Source of the DNA: Halomonas sp. SpR1
Lineage (GTDB): Bacteria > Pseudomonadota > Gammaproteobacteria > Pseudomonadales > Halomonadaceae
NCBI RefSeq assembly: GCF_031010175.1
Contig: NZ_JAUAMB010000044.1
Location: forward strand, 1-35,039
Reading direction: 5' to 3'
Length of the DNA stretch: 35,039 nucleotides
Shown piece by piece: positions 8,448 to 17,494 of this stretch (within the stretch, counting starts at the first letter, position 1; each line of letters starts with the position of its first letter). The notes under the pieces were generated by a model, which made no database searches, was not told where the DNA came from, and worked only from the letters and a program-made list of their open reading frames with translations. The position numbers and the translations under genes were made by a program.

Positions 8448-8870
8448 ATGGATAAGCATCACGACCACATTGAGAGTAAGCAGGTTTCCAATCGCCCACG
8501 CTGGTTAACGCTATGTATGATGGCGACGGCAGCAAGTGTACTTGTATTAGCAGGTTGCGGTGATAACGAAGAGGTAGCGCCGCCTGCGGATGAAGCTGCT
8601 CCCGTAGAGCAGGACGCGGCTACTCAGCCAGAGCCAAGCATGAACGAAGAGCCCGCCATGGAGCAGGATCCTGGTTTGGGTGATGACCCAGCAACAGAAG
8701 GCAGTATGGCACAGCCTGAAGGAACGATGTCTGAAGACACCATGCCAGACAACACCATGGATGAGCCCGCAGAAGGTACTATGAACCCTGACGAAGACGA
8801 GCCTGGCTTTGGTGAAGGTACTGATCCGATGCCCGGTGCTGAAGATGATGAAAATTCGACCGCTAATTAA
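8448..8870 (+). CDS. acidic, methionine-rich lipoprotein of unknown function
   Basis: A 140-residue lipoprotein. The N-terminus is polar and His-rich (MDKHHDHIESK), then a hydrophobic segment ends in the lipobox LAGC, so the mature protein is lipid-anchored at that Cys. The mature part is almost entirely low-complexity, with Glu, Asp, Pro, Met, Gly and Ala in irregular repeats of the TMxE/DxTM kind, ending in DDENSTAN. No domain is recognised. A GTG at 8424 is also in frame, but GGAGG at 8436 fits the ATG at 8448. It is divergent from proVWX across a shared AT-rich region, so joint osmotic control is possible but inferred. It could be a cell-envelope spacer or metal-binding protein; I cannot tell. 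Confidence 0.8.
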   Translation: MDKHHDHIESKQVSNRPRWLTLCMMATAASVLVLAGCGDNEEVAPPADEAAPVEQDAATQPEPSMNEEPAMEQDPGLGDDPATEGSMAQPEGTMSEDTMPDNTMDEPAEGTMNPDEDEPGFGEGTDPMPGAEDDENSTAN

Positions 8871-9004
8871 TTATTTATCTGTATTAAGTGACTGTTTTTA
8901 ATCAACTGTTTTAAGTGTGAGTAAGTGTACCGCTCCCTACGATGGTAAATCGACCCAGCTGTTTGTTCCCTGCGGCTGCTCCACACGGTTTATCATCCTT
9001 TACG

Positions 9005-9030
9005 CCCCCGCGCCCGCGGGGGTTTTTTTT
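9005..9030 (+). terminator. rho-independent terminator after the lipoprotein gene
   Basis: CCCCCGC (9005-9011), loop GCCC, GCGGGGG (9016-9022), then eight T. It lies 135 bp downstream of the lipoprotein stop. The region in between (8871-9004) has no convincing gene; it is either a long 3' UTR or a small RNA ending at this terminator. Confidence 0.9.
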
Positions 9031-9098
9031 GCCTGCTTTTTTAACCCATGCTTTTTAATTAGCGTTTGTCGTTTCGCGATTTGGCTACTTGACGGTGG

Positions 9099-10514
9099 CT
9101 ACTCTTCATTATCTTCCAGACGGCGATAGAGCGTCCGGCGAGCAATTCCAAGAACTTCTGCGGTGCGCCGCTTGTTGCCACCGGTGGCTTCCAGCACTTT
9201 GTTAATATAGCGCTTTTCGACTTCTTCTAAACTGGGCCAGCGGATTGGCGGTGGCGTTGGCATCTGCCCTCCTGGTAGCACTTCGCCACTCACAGTGGGT
9301 ACCAGAGGGCTACCGGTTTCCATCGTCGATTGTTCACGCAGACGCTCGGGCAAATCTTTATAGCTGAGTGAGCCATCTTCACTTAGGGTAACGGCCCGCA
9401 TAATGGCGTTTTCCAGTTCGCGAACGTTACCGGGGTAGGCGTAGTTGAGCAGGTTGTTGAACGCTTCCGGCTCGATTTGCTCTATCTGTTTGCCCTGTGC
9501 CTCCGAGTGTTTATCGATAAGGGCGAACACAAGGTGCTCGATATCGGTACCGCGCTCGCGCAGCGGGGGGATGCGTAGTGAGAAGGTCTCCAAGCGGTAG
9601 AACAGGTCGCTGCGGAAATTCTCCTGTTCGATCTCTTTCTCCAGATTGCGGTGGGTTGCGGCGATGATACGTACATCAACCGGCTCTTCACGTTCGCCAC
9701 CCACCGGGCGTACGGTCTTTTCCTGCAAAGCCCGTAGCAACTTCGCCTGTAGATTAATCGGCATTTCACCAATTTCATCCAAAAACAGGCTGCCGCCCTG
9801 GGCGCTATGGAATAACCCGCGGCGCGCTTCGTTAGCACCGGTAAAGGCGCCTTTGACGTGGCCGAAGAACTCGCTCTCCATCAAATCCGCGGGAATGCTC
9901 GCACAGTTAACCGGTACAAATGGCTGGTCGTGGCGCGGGCTTTCCTGGTGAATGGCGCGGGCAAGGAGTTCTTTGCCGGTGCCGCTTTCACCCAAGATCA
10001 GAATAGGGGCATCGCTTTTGGCAAGGCGGGAGGCGTCATGAAAGAGCGTCTGCATGACCTGACTCTTGCCCACAATGCCGTGGAAGTGGCTGATATCCGT
10101 GTCGTGGAAAACCGCCAGGCGTTGGCGTTCCAGCACACGAAATACGGCTTCGCGGATGGCATCAAGGTCTAGCGGCTTGGTTAAAAAGTCGTCAGCTCCG
10201 AGTTTTAGTGCCTCGACCGCCTGGTCGATGGTGCCAAATGCGGTAATCACAATAATGCCCAGCTCACTGCCAGCCTGGCGGAGCTGCTGGAGTAGCTGAA
10301 TGCCGGTCATGCCCGGCAGTCGCACATCGGTGATCACCAATGAGACGGAGGTGTGGCTTAGTAAGGCGATCGCCTCTTCTGCGCTAGGTACGCCGAGCGT
10401 TGTGTAGCCTGCATCCTGCAGCTCTTCTTCCAATAACTCACGTATAGCGGCGTCATCCTCCACCACCAACAAAGGTAAAAGGGGTTCCTGTTGGGTCACA
10501 AATGTTGTCCTCAC
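9099..10514 (-). CDS. NtrC-family sigma-54-dependent response regulator
   Basis: A 471-residue transcription activator. Residues 13-128 are a receiver domain with the phospho-acceptor D63 in VITDVRLPGM and an acidic pair at D20-D21. The central AAA+ domain (about 150-380) has Walker A GESGTGKE and the sigma-54 contact motif GAFTGA. The C-terminus (about 435-470) is a Fis-type helix-turn-helix, GGNKRRTAEVLGIARRTLYR. It activates sigma-54 promoters when phosphorylated. The start ATG overlaps the end of the kinase gene by 4 nt (ATGA), so the kinase is its partner. Target genes are not visible here; no convincing -24/-12 promoter was found in the neighbourhood. Confidence 0.93.
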   Translation of the reverse strand: MRTTFVTQQEPLLPLLVVEDDAAIRELLEEELQDAGYTTLGVPSAEEAIALLSHTSVSLVITDVRLPGMTGIQLLQQLRQAGSELGIIVITAFGTIDQAVEALKLGADDFLTKPLDLDAIREAVFRVLERQRLAVFHDTDISHFHGIVGKSQVMQTLFHDASRLAKSDAPILILGESGTGKELLARAIHQESPRHDQPFVPVNCASIPADLMESEFFGHVKGAFTGANEARRGLFHSAQGGSLFLDEIGEMPINLQAKLLRALQEKTVRPVGGEREEPVDVRIIAATHRNLEKEIEQENFRSDLFYRLETFSLRIPPLRERGTDIEHLVFALIDKHSEAQGKQIEQIEPEAFNNLLNYAYPGNVRELENAIMRAVTLSEDGSLSYKDLPERLREQSTMETGSPLVPTVSGEVLPGGQMPTPPPIRWPSLEEVEKRYINKVLEATGGNKRRTAEVLGIARRTLYRRLEDNEE

Positions 10515-11956
10515 GCGGATGCGGTTTCACTAATAGGTAGTGTAATTTCAAATCCAGCGCCGCCTAGGGCGCTGTCAAACACGCCGATCGTACCGCCGTG
10601 GTCGTTAATAATGCGATGTACCATAGAGAGTCCCAAACCGCTGCCTTGGCCGACCGGTTTGGTGGTGAAAAATGGGTCGAATACTTTATGGTGATGGGCG
10701 GTGGGAATCCCCGGGCCATCATCTTCCACCCACAGTATCAATTCGTGTTCTTGTTGATGGGCGCGTACCCGAATGCGGCTTACTTCAGGGGCCTGCGCTG
10801 CATTGCGCAGTAAATTGGTCAGCACCTGTACAATTTGTTGGCCGTTAGCGTGTAAGTTGGGTGTCGGCGACGGTAATTCAATGTCTAAACGAATATTGCG
10901 TGGTTCAAGCTCATCTTCCACCAGGTCTTTGGCACTTGTAACAAGTTGTTCGAGCGCCTGTTCGTCTTTATCTACGTTATGTTGACGGCCTAATTCCATC
11001 AATTGGCGAACAATTTCAACGATGCGCTCCACTTCGCCGCGAATGCGGCCTAATCGTGCACGTTCGTCATCACCAATGACATTGCGTCGAGCCAAGCGTT
11101 GGGCCTGGCCATTAATCACTGTTAGCGGCGCGCCTATTTCGTGGGCTACCCCTGCCGCCAGCACGCCTAATTCAGCCAATTTCTTCGATTTACGCAGGCG
11201 CTTTTCAAGCTCAATTTCGCGCCGCTGGCGATTTTCGATCTCTTGGTCTTTCTCGGCCATCGCATCCAGCATGCCATTCAAACCGGAGGCGAGGTGGCGA
11301 TATTCGATAGGGCCATCTTCGGTAGCACGTTGGCTACGATCTCCTTCTTCCACCAACTGCATCACGTGCACCAACCGATTCAGCGGGCGCTCAATATGGC
11401 GCCGGAACCCCCACCAAATACTAAACACGATCCCGGCGGCGCCAATCACAAACACCAACACGGCCACAATGCTGATAAAACCCGTGTAGTTCTCAATACC
11501 GGTATTTAGTCGATTGACCTGCAGCACACCATATACAGTGCCATCTTGTGAGCGCAAGGGTGTCAACGCAGAGTAGTAATTCCAACCCTCGTGTTGGCGA
11601 TAATTGCTATACAAGTTATCGCGTTCAATGACCTGCTGAATTTCCTCGCGAGTGAAAATATCTTTACCAAGACCTAGGCCGTAAATATCGCGACCCTGGG
11701 TATCGAAGACATAAGCACCGTAAATGCGGTGGAATGAGAACGCTGACTGAAGCGCTTCTTCAAGCGGTGTACTGCTATCTGGCGTAACCGCGTAGCTGAG
11801 CGAAGAGCTCAGCGTGCGGGTAATAATCTCCACTTCTGTTTGTAGCTTCGAGCGTACGTTATCTTCGAGCGACTTGATCGCCACTAAGCTAAACACCACC
11901 AGGATGACGAACAGCGGCACAATCACCGTTAAAATAATTAAATTGCGTAGTCGCAT
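10511..11956 (-). CDS. membrane sensor histidine kinase
   Basis: A 481-residue inner-membrane kinase. A membrane segment at about 6-27 and another at about 158-180 enclose a periplasmic sensor region of about 130 residues. A HAMP domain follows (RRHIERPLNRLVHVMQLVEEG), then a coiled linker, the phospho-acceptor H-box GVAHEIGAPLTVI (H at about 273) and an HATPase domain with WVEDDGPGIP, TTKPVGQGSGLGL and a G2 box. It is the cognate kinase of the NtrC-family regulator, sharing four bases with it. The sensor region, with the segment YGAYVFDTQGRDIYGLG, resembles a dCache/PAS-like fold, but the ligand is unknown. It follows the sugar dehydrogenase gene by 53 bp and may belong to the same transcript. 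Confidence 0.92.
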   Translation of the reverse strand: MRLRNLIILTVIVPLFVILVVFSLVAIKSLEDNVRSKLQTEVEIITRTLSSSLSYAVTPDSSTPLEEALQSAFSFHRIYGAYVFDTQGRDIYGLGLGKDIFTREEIQQVIERDNLYSNYRQHEGWNYYSALTPLRSQDGTVYGVLQVNRLNTGIENYTGFISIVAVLVFVIGAAGIVFSIWWGFRRHIERPLNRLVHVMQLVEEGDRSQRATEDGPIEYRHLASGLNGMLDAMAEKDQEIENRQRREIELEKRLRKSKKLAELGVLAAGVAHEIGAPLTVINGQAQRLARRNVIGDDERARLGRIRGEVERIVEIVRQLMELGRQHNVDKDEQALEQLVTSAKDLVEDELEPRNIRLDIELPSPTPNLHANGQQIVQVLTNLLRNAAQAPEVSRIRVRAHQQEHELILWVEDDGPGIPTAHHHKVFDPFFTTKPVGQGSGLGLSMVHRIINDHGGTIGVFDSALGGAGFEITLPISETASA

Positions 11957-12009
11957 GGGGCATCCATGGTGGTTTTAATACGGTTTAGTATCAGCGGGTG
12001 AGTGGAGTG

Positions 12010-13197
12010 CTACTGGTCTGTTGGCGCTAAGCGATACAAGCCGCCCTGTGGGGCATCAGTAAGCAGGTAAATAGCGTCATCAGGGCCTTGGCGAACATCC
12101 CGGATACGGCCTACTTCGCCCTGTAAAATCAGCTCTTCTTCGGCGACTTGACCCTCTTCTAGGCGCAAACGCAGTAGTTTCTCGCTACCTAGCCCGCCGG
12201 CTAATAAGCTGCCCTGCCACTCGCCGAAGGCTTCACTGGTCACTTCAGCAAGCCCAGCGGGGGCGAAGCGGCCTTCAAAGATATACACAGGATCCACCAT
12301 GCCGGGTAACGAGTCTTCGCCAATTGGCTCATTGGTCGCGTAGTCATTGCCCTGGCTGACGGTTGGCCAGCCATAATTGTTGCCCGCTTGGATATGATTC
12401 AGTTCGTCGCCGGTGCGGGGGCCGTGTTCTGATGCCCAGGCTTCGCCGTTACTGAGCACGGTCATGCCCTGAATATTACGGTTACCCATGGAGTAAATTT
12501 CATCCAGAGTGGTGTCATCGCCGACAAATGGGTTGTCGTCTGGAACGCCGCCCGTAGCGGTAAGGCGCAGGGTGGAGCCGGCATGGTCATCGCTTGCCTG
12601 GGCGCGGGGTGGTTCACTGCCACGGTCACCAATACTCATCAGCAGGGTGCCGTCGGGCAGCCACGCTAATCGTGAGCCGTAGTGGCGGCCAGGCCCAGAG
12701 GCGCGATCCTGTTCAAACAAGTGCTCAACTTCACCCAGCTGGTCATTTTGCCATTTTACCCGCGATAACGCCGAGCGGCTGTTGTTGCCGTCGGGCTTGC
12801 TCCAGGTGAAATAGATCCAGTCGTTATCACCGTCGCTATTTCCGCCTTCGAAATCAGGATGTAATGTTACGTCCAACAGCCCGCCCTGGCCCTGAGTACT
12901 CACTTCGGGCATGCCTTCCAAGGTGCTGGCTTCACCGCTATTGGGGTCGACGAGTTTCATCTGCCCGCCGCGTTCGCTCACCAGGTAGCGGCCATCGGGT
13001 AGAAATACCACCGCCCATGGGTGCTCGAACCCATCAGCAATGCGCTCAATGGAGAGAGTAAGGTGATCGGTCTCCAGTGATTCCTGAATGATTTCCGCCT
13101 TTGCCGTGTTGATAGCGCTTGCCAGCACTAACCCACTGATCCCAGCTAAAACCGCAGGCAGCAGTCGGGTAGGGTGGCTGTTGTTCACATAAAGCAT
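12010..13197 (-). CDS. PQQ-dependent sugar dehydrogenase (soluble Gdh/YliI type)
   Basis: A 395-residue secreted beta-propeller of the GSDH family (soluble aldose sugar dehydrogenase), which oxidises aldoses in the periplasm using PQQ. Family motifs are clear: FEHPWAVVFLPDGRYLVSER, GQGGLLDVTLHPDF, YGSRLAWLPDGTLLMSIGDRG and NNYGWPTVSQG. The start codon needs a choice. A much longer frame opens at 13419, but that N-terminus is unlike any propeller protein and would overlap the upstream gene. The ATG at 13197 has AGAGGG seven bases ahead and begins a good signal peptide (LPAVLAGISGLVLASAINTAKA). No PQQ synthesis gene is present in the window. Confidence 0.88.
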   Translation of the reverse strand: MLYVNNSHPTRLLPAVLAGISGLVLASAINTAKAEIIQESLETDHLTLSIERIADGFEHPWAVVFLPDGRYLVSERGGQMKLVDPNSGEASTLEGMPEVSTQGQGGLLDVTLHPDFEGGNSDGDNDWIYFTWSKPDGNNSRSALSRVKWQNDQLGEVEHLFEQDRASGPGRHYGSRLAWLPDGTLLMSIGDRGSEPPRAQASDDHAGSTLRLTATGGVPDDNPFVGDDTTLDEIYSMGNRNIQGMTVLSNGEAWASEHGPRTGDELNHIQAGNNYGWPTVSQGNDYATNEPIGEDSLPGMVDPVYIFEGRFAPAGLAEVTSEAFGEWQGSLLAGGLGSEKLLRLRLEEGQVAEEELILQGEVGRIRDVRQGPDDAIYLLTDAPQGGLYRLAPTDQ

Positions 13198-13280
13198 AGC
13201 GTGCCCTCTGGTGAAATTAATCATTGGCATCCTTGCCAGTAGTCTAGCAGTGACCCTATCGCCACGTGGGGGTTCAACTA

Positions 13281-14156
13281 TTACATGAGCAGGGCAAGTA
13301 GCACGGGCAGGTAAAACAGCGCTAATAGCGTAGAGCAGAAGACCAAACTGGCTACATAGACGGGTTCGCATTGGGCACGCTGAGCGAAGAGATAATTGAA
13401 GACCGCCACTGGCATACACATTTGCAGCACTAAAATGCTTTGCGCCAGTGGTGGAAGGCCCACCCAGCCAGCGATCAGCCAGGCGACACCAGCGGCGAGA
13501 GGCACTCGCACCAGGCTAAATCCGAGCCCTGAACGCAGGTTTTTCACCTGGATGCTGGCCAGCGATACGCCCAGGGTAATGAGCATGAGGGGTACCGTGA
13601 AACCGGACATCAAGTCCACCGTATTTGCCAACCAGGCAGGCAGAGCAGTGTCGGTCAGCAGCAGCGCCATGGAGATGGCAATAGCGTAAACTGTGGGTGT
13701 TTTGACAAGGGTTTTGAGCGGGTTGCCCTGACTATTAAGCACGGCGCCTAAAGTGAACTGAAACAGCGATACGGTCACCATCACCGTAATGCCGTAGGCA
13801 AACCCGGCACTGCCAAAGGCATAGAGCACCACAGGCAACCCCATGTTGCCGGTGTTGGGGTACATCATGGGGGCAAGTAAGACCCGCCAACTGCGGCGCA
13901 ACAGTTTTGCCACCACAAAGGTCGCGGCCCCCATGGTGAGAATCACTAACGCGGCGGCCAGCATGGTTTGGCCAAAGGTGGTGGCATCAATATCGGCGCC
14001 CGCAAGAGAGGCCAATACCAGTGAGGGAGTACCAATGTTAAATACCAGCCGGGTAATGAAGTCGACCGGATAGGGATGGCCTAAGCGTACCCACAGGTAG
14101 CCGAGCCCTGCACCCGCGAGTACGGGCGCCATGACGGCAAAAAGTTCGGCAAGCAT
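13281..14156 (-). CDS. AEC-family (auxin efflux carrier type) transporter
   Basis: A 291-residue inner-membrane protein, hydrophobic throughout with eight to ten membrane segments. The start LAELFAVMAPVLAGAGLGYL, the midsection NTGNMGLPVVLYAFG and LQMCMPVAVFNYLFA near the C-terminus are typical of the AEC/MdcF family. Bacterial members move malonate, malate or other organic acids; the substrate here is unknown. An AAGGACA ribosome site precedes the ATG. The gene is followed at 84 bp by the sugar dehydrogenase and preceded at 78 bp by the LysR gene, all on the minus strand, so one transcript is possible. Confidence 0.88.
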   Translation of the reverse strand: MLAELFAVMAPVLAGAGLGYLWVRLGHPYPVDFITRLVFNIGTPSLVLASLAGADIDATTFGQTMLAAALVILTMGAATFVVAKLLRRSWRVLLAPMMYPNTGNMGLPVVLYAFGSAGFAYGITVMVTVSLFQFTLGAVLNSQGNPLKTLVKTPTVYAIAISMALLLTDTALPAWLANTVDLMSGFTVPLMLITLGVSLASIQVKNLRSGLGFSLVRVPLAAGVAWLIAGWVGLPPLAQSILVLQMCMPVAVFNYLFAQRAQCEPVYVASLVFCSTLLALFYLPVLLALLM

Positions 14157-14234
14157 TGGCTGTCCTTGGCAATCGTTAGCCGCCCATTGTCGTTAATAAG
14201 CGGGCTAACTGGCAAGGCAAACACTCGAATTAAC

Positions 14235-15149
14235 CTACACAGTGGCGGTTGAGGCGCGCCACGGAGCGGGCACCTGGCTACGTAAGAACTCTAGTAGCGC
14301 GTGGGTGCGACGTGTCTGGTGCCCGTAAGCATAGAGCAGCGTGATAGGGAGTGGCACTGGCTCCCAGCCGGGTAGACAGTTGATTAATTCTCCCGGGTGA
14401 TGCTGTTCTCGTTTAGCGGTTAACCAGTGTGAAAGCAAGCCGATGCCCTGGCTGCGCGCAATGGCGTCTATATGCAGGGCAGTGAGATCTACCCGCAGCC
14501 GTGAGCGGGGCGGGTTAAAGGTGTATTCGCCATGCTCTGGATGAGTGAGCAGCAGGCCGTCAGAGGCCGTGCCCAGCAGGTCTATCCAAGCGTGTTGGTT
14601 GAGTTCTTCGGGATGGCGCGGCGTGCCAGCCGCAGCTAAATAGCGTGGGCTGGCATAAAGCCCGCGGGATAGGTGGCCCAAGCGCTCCTGATTTAGCCCG
14701 CACTCGTGAGTGGGCCCCAACCAGACATGCACGCTATTGCTGTGCATTTTGGTGGGTGGTGACTCTCGGGTATGCAGGGTCAACTCAACCTTTGGGTGGC
14801 GTTGTAAAAATGCCTCAATAGCACTCGCCAGCCAACTACGCGCCAGGGCTCCGTGTACCTCAAGGGTTATTTCACCGCTAATCTCCTCACGCAGCTCAGC
14901 GAGTGCCTCCTGGCTATGCGCCGCCATTGCCAAGAGTTCGGTGCAGTAGTTATGAAACAGCAGCCCCGCCTCGGTGGGAATTAAGCGGTTGGCCTGGCGG
15001 CGCAGCAGCGGCTGGTTAAGCCGGGTTTCAAGCTGGCTGATGCGGCGACTCAGGGTCGATTTGGCTAGCCCGAGCTTTTGCGCACTGCGTGTCAAACTGC
15101 CCGTGGTCATCACATCGGCAAAGGCGGTCAGTTCGTCAAAGTCATACAT
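14235..15149 (-). CDS. LysR-family transcriptional regulator
   Basis: A 304-residue regulator. The N-terminal winged helix-turn-helix reads FADVMTTGSLTRSAQKLGLA, then KSTLSRRISQLETRL, the classical LysR pattern. Residues 90-300 form the effector-binding domain, with a truncated second half typical of the CrgA/TrpI-like branch. A GTG four codons upstream (15161) is also possible; neither start has a strong ribosome site. It may control the adjoining AEC transporter or the divergent TonB receptor; the order alone does not decide this. Confidence 0.9.
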   Translation of the reverse strand: MYDFDELTAFADVMTTGSLTRSAQKLGLAKSTLSRRISQLETRLNQPLLRRQANRLIPTEAGLLFHNYCTELLAMAAHSQEALAELREEISGEITLEVHGALARSWLASAIEAFLQRHPKVELTLHTRESPPTKMHSNSVHVWLGPTHECGLNQERLGHLSRGLYASPRYLAAAGTPRHPEELNQHAWIDLLGTASDGLLLTHPEHGEYTFNPPRSRLRVDLTALHIDAIARSQGIGLLSHWLTAKREQHHPGELINCLPGWEPVPLPITLLYAYGHQTRRTHALLEFLRSQVPAPWRASTATV

Positions 15150-15282
15150 GGTCAGGCCCACGGGAAAAGGGTGAGCGTTAATTGTGCCATTTTTTGGTGC
15201 GAATATAAATAATAGGCATTTGTGTTCCGGTATGTTGAACGTACCGTCTCACCCAAGAGTGCAAAGAGTGTGTAAAAATATT

Positions 15283-15301
15283 AATGCTAATAATTCGCAT
15301 T
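15283..15301. promoter_or_regulatory. Fur-box-like dyad upstream of the first TonB receptor
   Basis: AATGCTAATAATTCGCATT is a 19-bp near-palindrome. Its core (15285-15299) matches 11 of the 14 defined bases of the 7-1-7 Fur consensus TGATAATNATTATCA. It lies 53 bp ahead of the receptor ATG. Iron control is an inference from this match and from the gene type. Confidence 0.55.
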
Positions 15302-15353
15302 TAATAGAGCGAATGCTCATCCACACTGCCTACATACTATGAAGGACGAAGTT

Positions 15354-17318
15354 ATGTCTCCCTGTTTGCGCCGTACGCTGCTGGCCAGCGCCATCTCTTC
15401 GCTTGCCAGTAGCGCTCTATGGGCACAAGAAACGCCCCACTTAGACGATATGGTGGTAACCGCGTCAGGTTTTGAGCAGCAGATCACCAATGCGCCTGCC
15501 TCTATCAGCGTGGTTTCGAGGGAAGAGTTAGAGCGGGGGCACTATCAGAGTGTTACCGATGCGCTGCGCGATGTGCCCGGTGTGATTGTCACGGGTGGAG
15601 GCGCGGGGGATAACGGCCAGGATATCTCCATTCGCGGCATGCCCTCCCAGTACACGCTGATACTGGTGGATGGCCGCCCGCAGAATTCCCGCGAGTCTCG
15701 CCCCAACGGTAGCGCAGGGTTTGAACAGGATTGGCTACCGCCGCTACAGGCCATCGAGCGTATTGAAGTAGTGCGCGGCCCCATGTCGACGCTCTACGGC
15801 TCTGATGCGATTGGTGGCGTGATCAACGTGATAACCCGTAAGGTCGCCCAGCAGCGGCACGGCAATGTTCAACTCGACACCGTGCTTCAGGAAGACAGCG
15901 ACTCCGGAGATAGCCGCCAAGCTAACTTTTATCTCAGCGGCCCGCTAGTGGGCGATCGGCTAGGGCTTCAGCTCTACGGACGCACCTCTCAGCGTGACGA
16001 AGACAATATCCTTAACGGCTACGAAGATAAAAGCCTGCAAAGCCTGACTGCCCGGCTAAGTCTGGCGGCAACGGAGCATCACGACTTTACGCTTGAAGCC
16101 GGCATTACGGAGCAAGACCGGCAGTCGCTAATGGGTAAATCCGCGCCATCAGAGGGCTGCCGCGGAGGCTGCTCCGATAGCTTTAACGAATTTACCCACC
16201 AACATGTCGCTGTGACCCACAGCGGGCGCTTCGACTGGGGAACCAGCGAAACCTATCTGCAGCGTGAAAGTAGTGAAAACAAATCGCGGGATATTGAAAT
16301 CACTAACACCACCGCCAAAACCAGCGCGGTCATTCCGCTAGGGATACATATGCTGACGGTAGGGGCCACCTACGAGGAGGAGTCGCTCGACGATAGCACG
16401 ACGAATCAATTGCCCGGTTCTAATCGTAGTGAGATCGAGAACAGCCAGTGGGCGCTGTTTGTAGAAGATGAATGGATGCTCACCGATTCTTGGGCATTGA
16501 CCGGCGGTTTACGTGTCGATGACGACGATAACTACGGCAGCCACCTCAGCCCGCGCCTTTACAGCGTGTGGAATATGACCCCTGACTGGACGTTGAAAGG
16601 CGGTGTCTCTACCGGCTACCGTGCGCCCAACCTGCGTGAGATCACCCCCGACTGGGGGCAGGTCAGCCGTGGTGGCAATGTCTACGGCAATCCTGATCTT
16701 GAGCCAGAAACCTCGCTCAATAAAGAGATGGCCCTGCTTTATGCTAACGACGATGGCTTGAGCGGCAGCGTCACGCTGTTCCATAACGATTTTGACGATA
16801 AAATTACCCGCATCGCTTGCCCCATCGATATCTGTACGGATGGCGCCAATCAGTTTGGCAGTGATCCTACCTATCGCATTAACGTTGATGAAGCGGTGAC
16901 CCAGGGCGTAGAGGCGAGTGTGGCTGCGCCGCTAAGCGATACCGTTGAGCTAACGGCCAGCTACACCTATACCGATAGCGAGCAAAAGAGCGGTGAGTAT
17001 GCAGGCGAGCCATTAACGCAACTGCCTAAGCACCAGGTATCCGCTTCGTTAGATTGGCAAGTCTCTGCAAAGTTGAGCCAATGGACTAAAGTCACCTACC
17101 GCGGCGAAGAGAGCCAACCGACTAGCGGCCCTTCAAGCAGTGATATTGTGGCTCCTTCCTACACCTTTGTAGATGCAGGCATTGGCTACCAGCTAAATGA
17201 AACGACTCAGTTGAACGCGGGGATCTACAACCTGTTCGACGAAACGATCAACTATGACGAGTACGGCTATGTAGAAGATGGCCGCCGGGTTTGGCTAGGC
17301 CTCAACGTTGCCTTCTAA
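15354..17318 (+). CDS. TonB-dependent siderophore receptor (CirA/FepA-like)
   Basis: A 654-residue outer-membrane receptor. The signal peptide ends ALWAQ, and a TonB box-like DDMVVTAS follows. The plug domain is conserved (NAPASISVVSREELE, DISIRGMPSQYTLILVDGRP, ERIEVVRGPMSTLYGSDAIG), then a 22-strand barrel ends in the C-terminal Phe. The Cys pair in GCRGGCSD and another in ACPIDIC probably brace extracellular loops. It is similar to CirA/FepA/IroN, which import catecholate siderophores; the ligand is not determined. An ATG at 15339 is in frame, but AAGGA fits the ATG at 15354. It is convergent with a paralogous receptor and preceded by a Fur-like dyad. Confidence 0.9.
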   Translation: MSPCLRRTLLASAISSLASSALWAQETPHLDDMVVTASGFEQQITNAPASISVVSREELERGHYQSVTDALRDVPGVIVTGGGAGDNGQDISIRGMPSQYTLILVDGRPQNSRESRPNGSAGFEQDWLPPLQAIERIEVVRGPMSTLYGSDAIGGVINVITRKVAQQRHGNVQLDTVLQEDSDSGDSRQANFYLSGPLVGDRLGLQLYGRTSQRDEDNILNGYEDKSLQSLTARLSLAATEHHDFTLEAGITEQDRQSLMGKSAPSEGCRGGCSDSFNEFTHQHVAVTHSGRFDWGTSETYLQRESSENKSRDIEITNTTAKTSAVIPLGIHMLTVGATYEEESLDDSTTNQLPGSNRSEIENSQWALFVEDEWMLTDSWALTGGLRVDDDDNYGSHLSPRLYSVWNMTPDWTLKGGVSTGYRAPNLREITPDWGQVSRGGNVYGNPDLEPETSLNKEMALLYANDDGLSGSVTLFHNDFDDKITRIACPIDICTDGANQFGSDPTYRINVDEAVTQGVEASVAAPLSDTVELTASYTYTDSEQKSGEYAGEPLTQLPKHQVSASLDWQVSAKLSQWTKVTYRGEESQPTSGPSSSDIVAPSYTFVDAGIGYQLNETTQLNAGIYNLFDETINYDEYGYVEDGRRVWLGLNVAF

Positions 17319-17350
17319 GCGCTAGCTTGCTGTCATAAGCGCAACACTGC

Positions 17351-17379
17351 AGCGGCTATCCAGCGATAGCCGCTTTTTT
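17351..17379 (+). terminator. rho-independent terminator of the first TonB receptor
   Basis: AGCGGCTATC (17351-17360), loop CAGC, GATAGCCGCT (17365-17374), then a T run to 17379. A perfect 10-bp stem 32 bp after the receptor stop. Confidence 0.93.
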
Positions 17380-17414
17380 AGCGGCTTGGGAAAGGGGGAG
17401 AGGTGGGGGCAGAA

Positions 17415-17443
17415 ACAAAAAAGCCCCAGCGCATGGCCGGGGC
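17415..17443 (-). terminator. rho-independent terminator of the second TonB receptor
   Basis: On the minus strand GCCCCGGC (17443-17436), a 5-nt loop and GCTGGGGC (17430-17423) form an 8-bp stem with one mismatch, followed by TTTTTTG. It lies about 50 bp downstream of the receptor stop at 17495 and faces the plus-strand terminator. Confidence 0.85.
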
Positions 17444-17494
17444 AGAAAGAGAACATCGAAACAGAGCATCGAGACAGTAGCGAGCTGGAACCGA

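Noticed and set aside
8917..9129. Open frame of 70 codons on the plus strand
   Set aside because: It runs through the terminator at 9005-9030 and overlaps the regulator gene; no ribosome site and no family-like sequence.
12010..13419. Longer reading frame of the sugar dehydrogenase from 13419
   Set aside because: It would overlap the upstream transporter gene and put an unrelated segment before a complete signal peptide; start moved to 13197.
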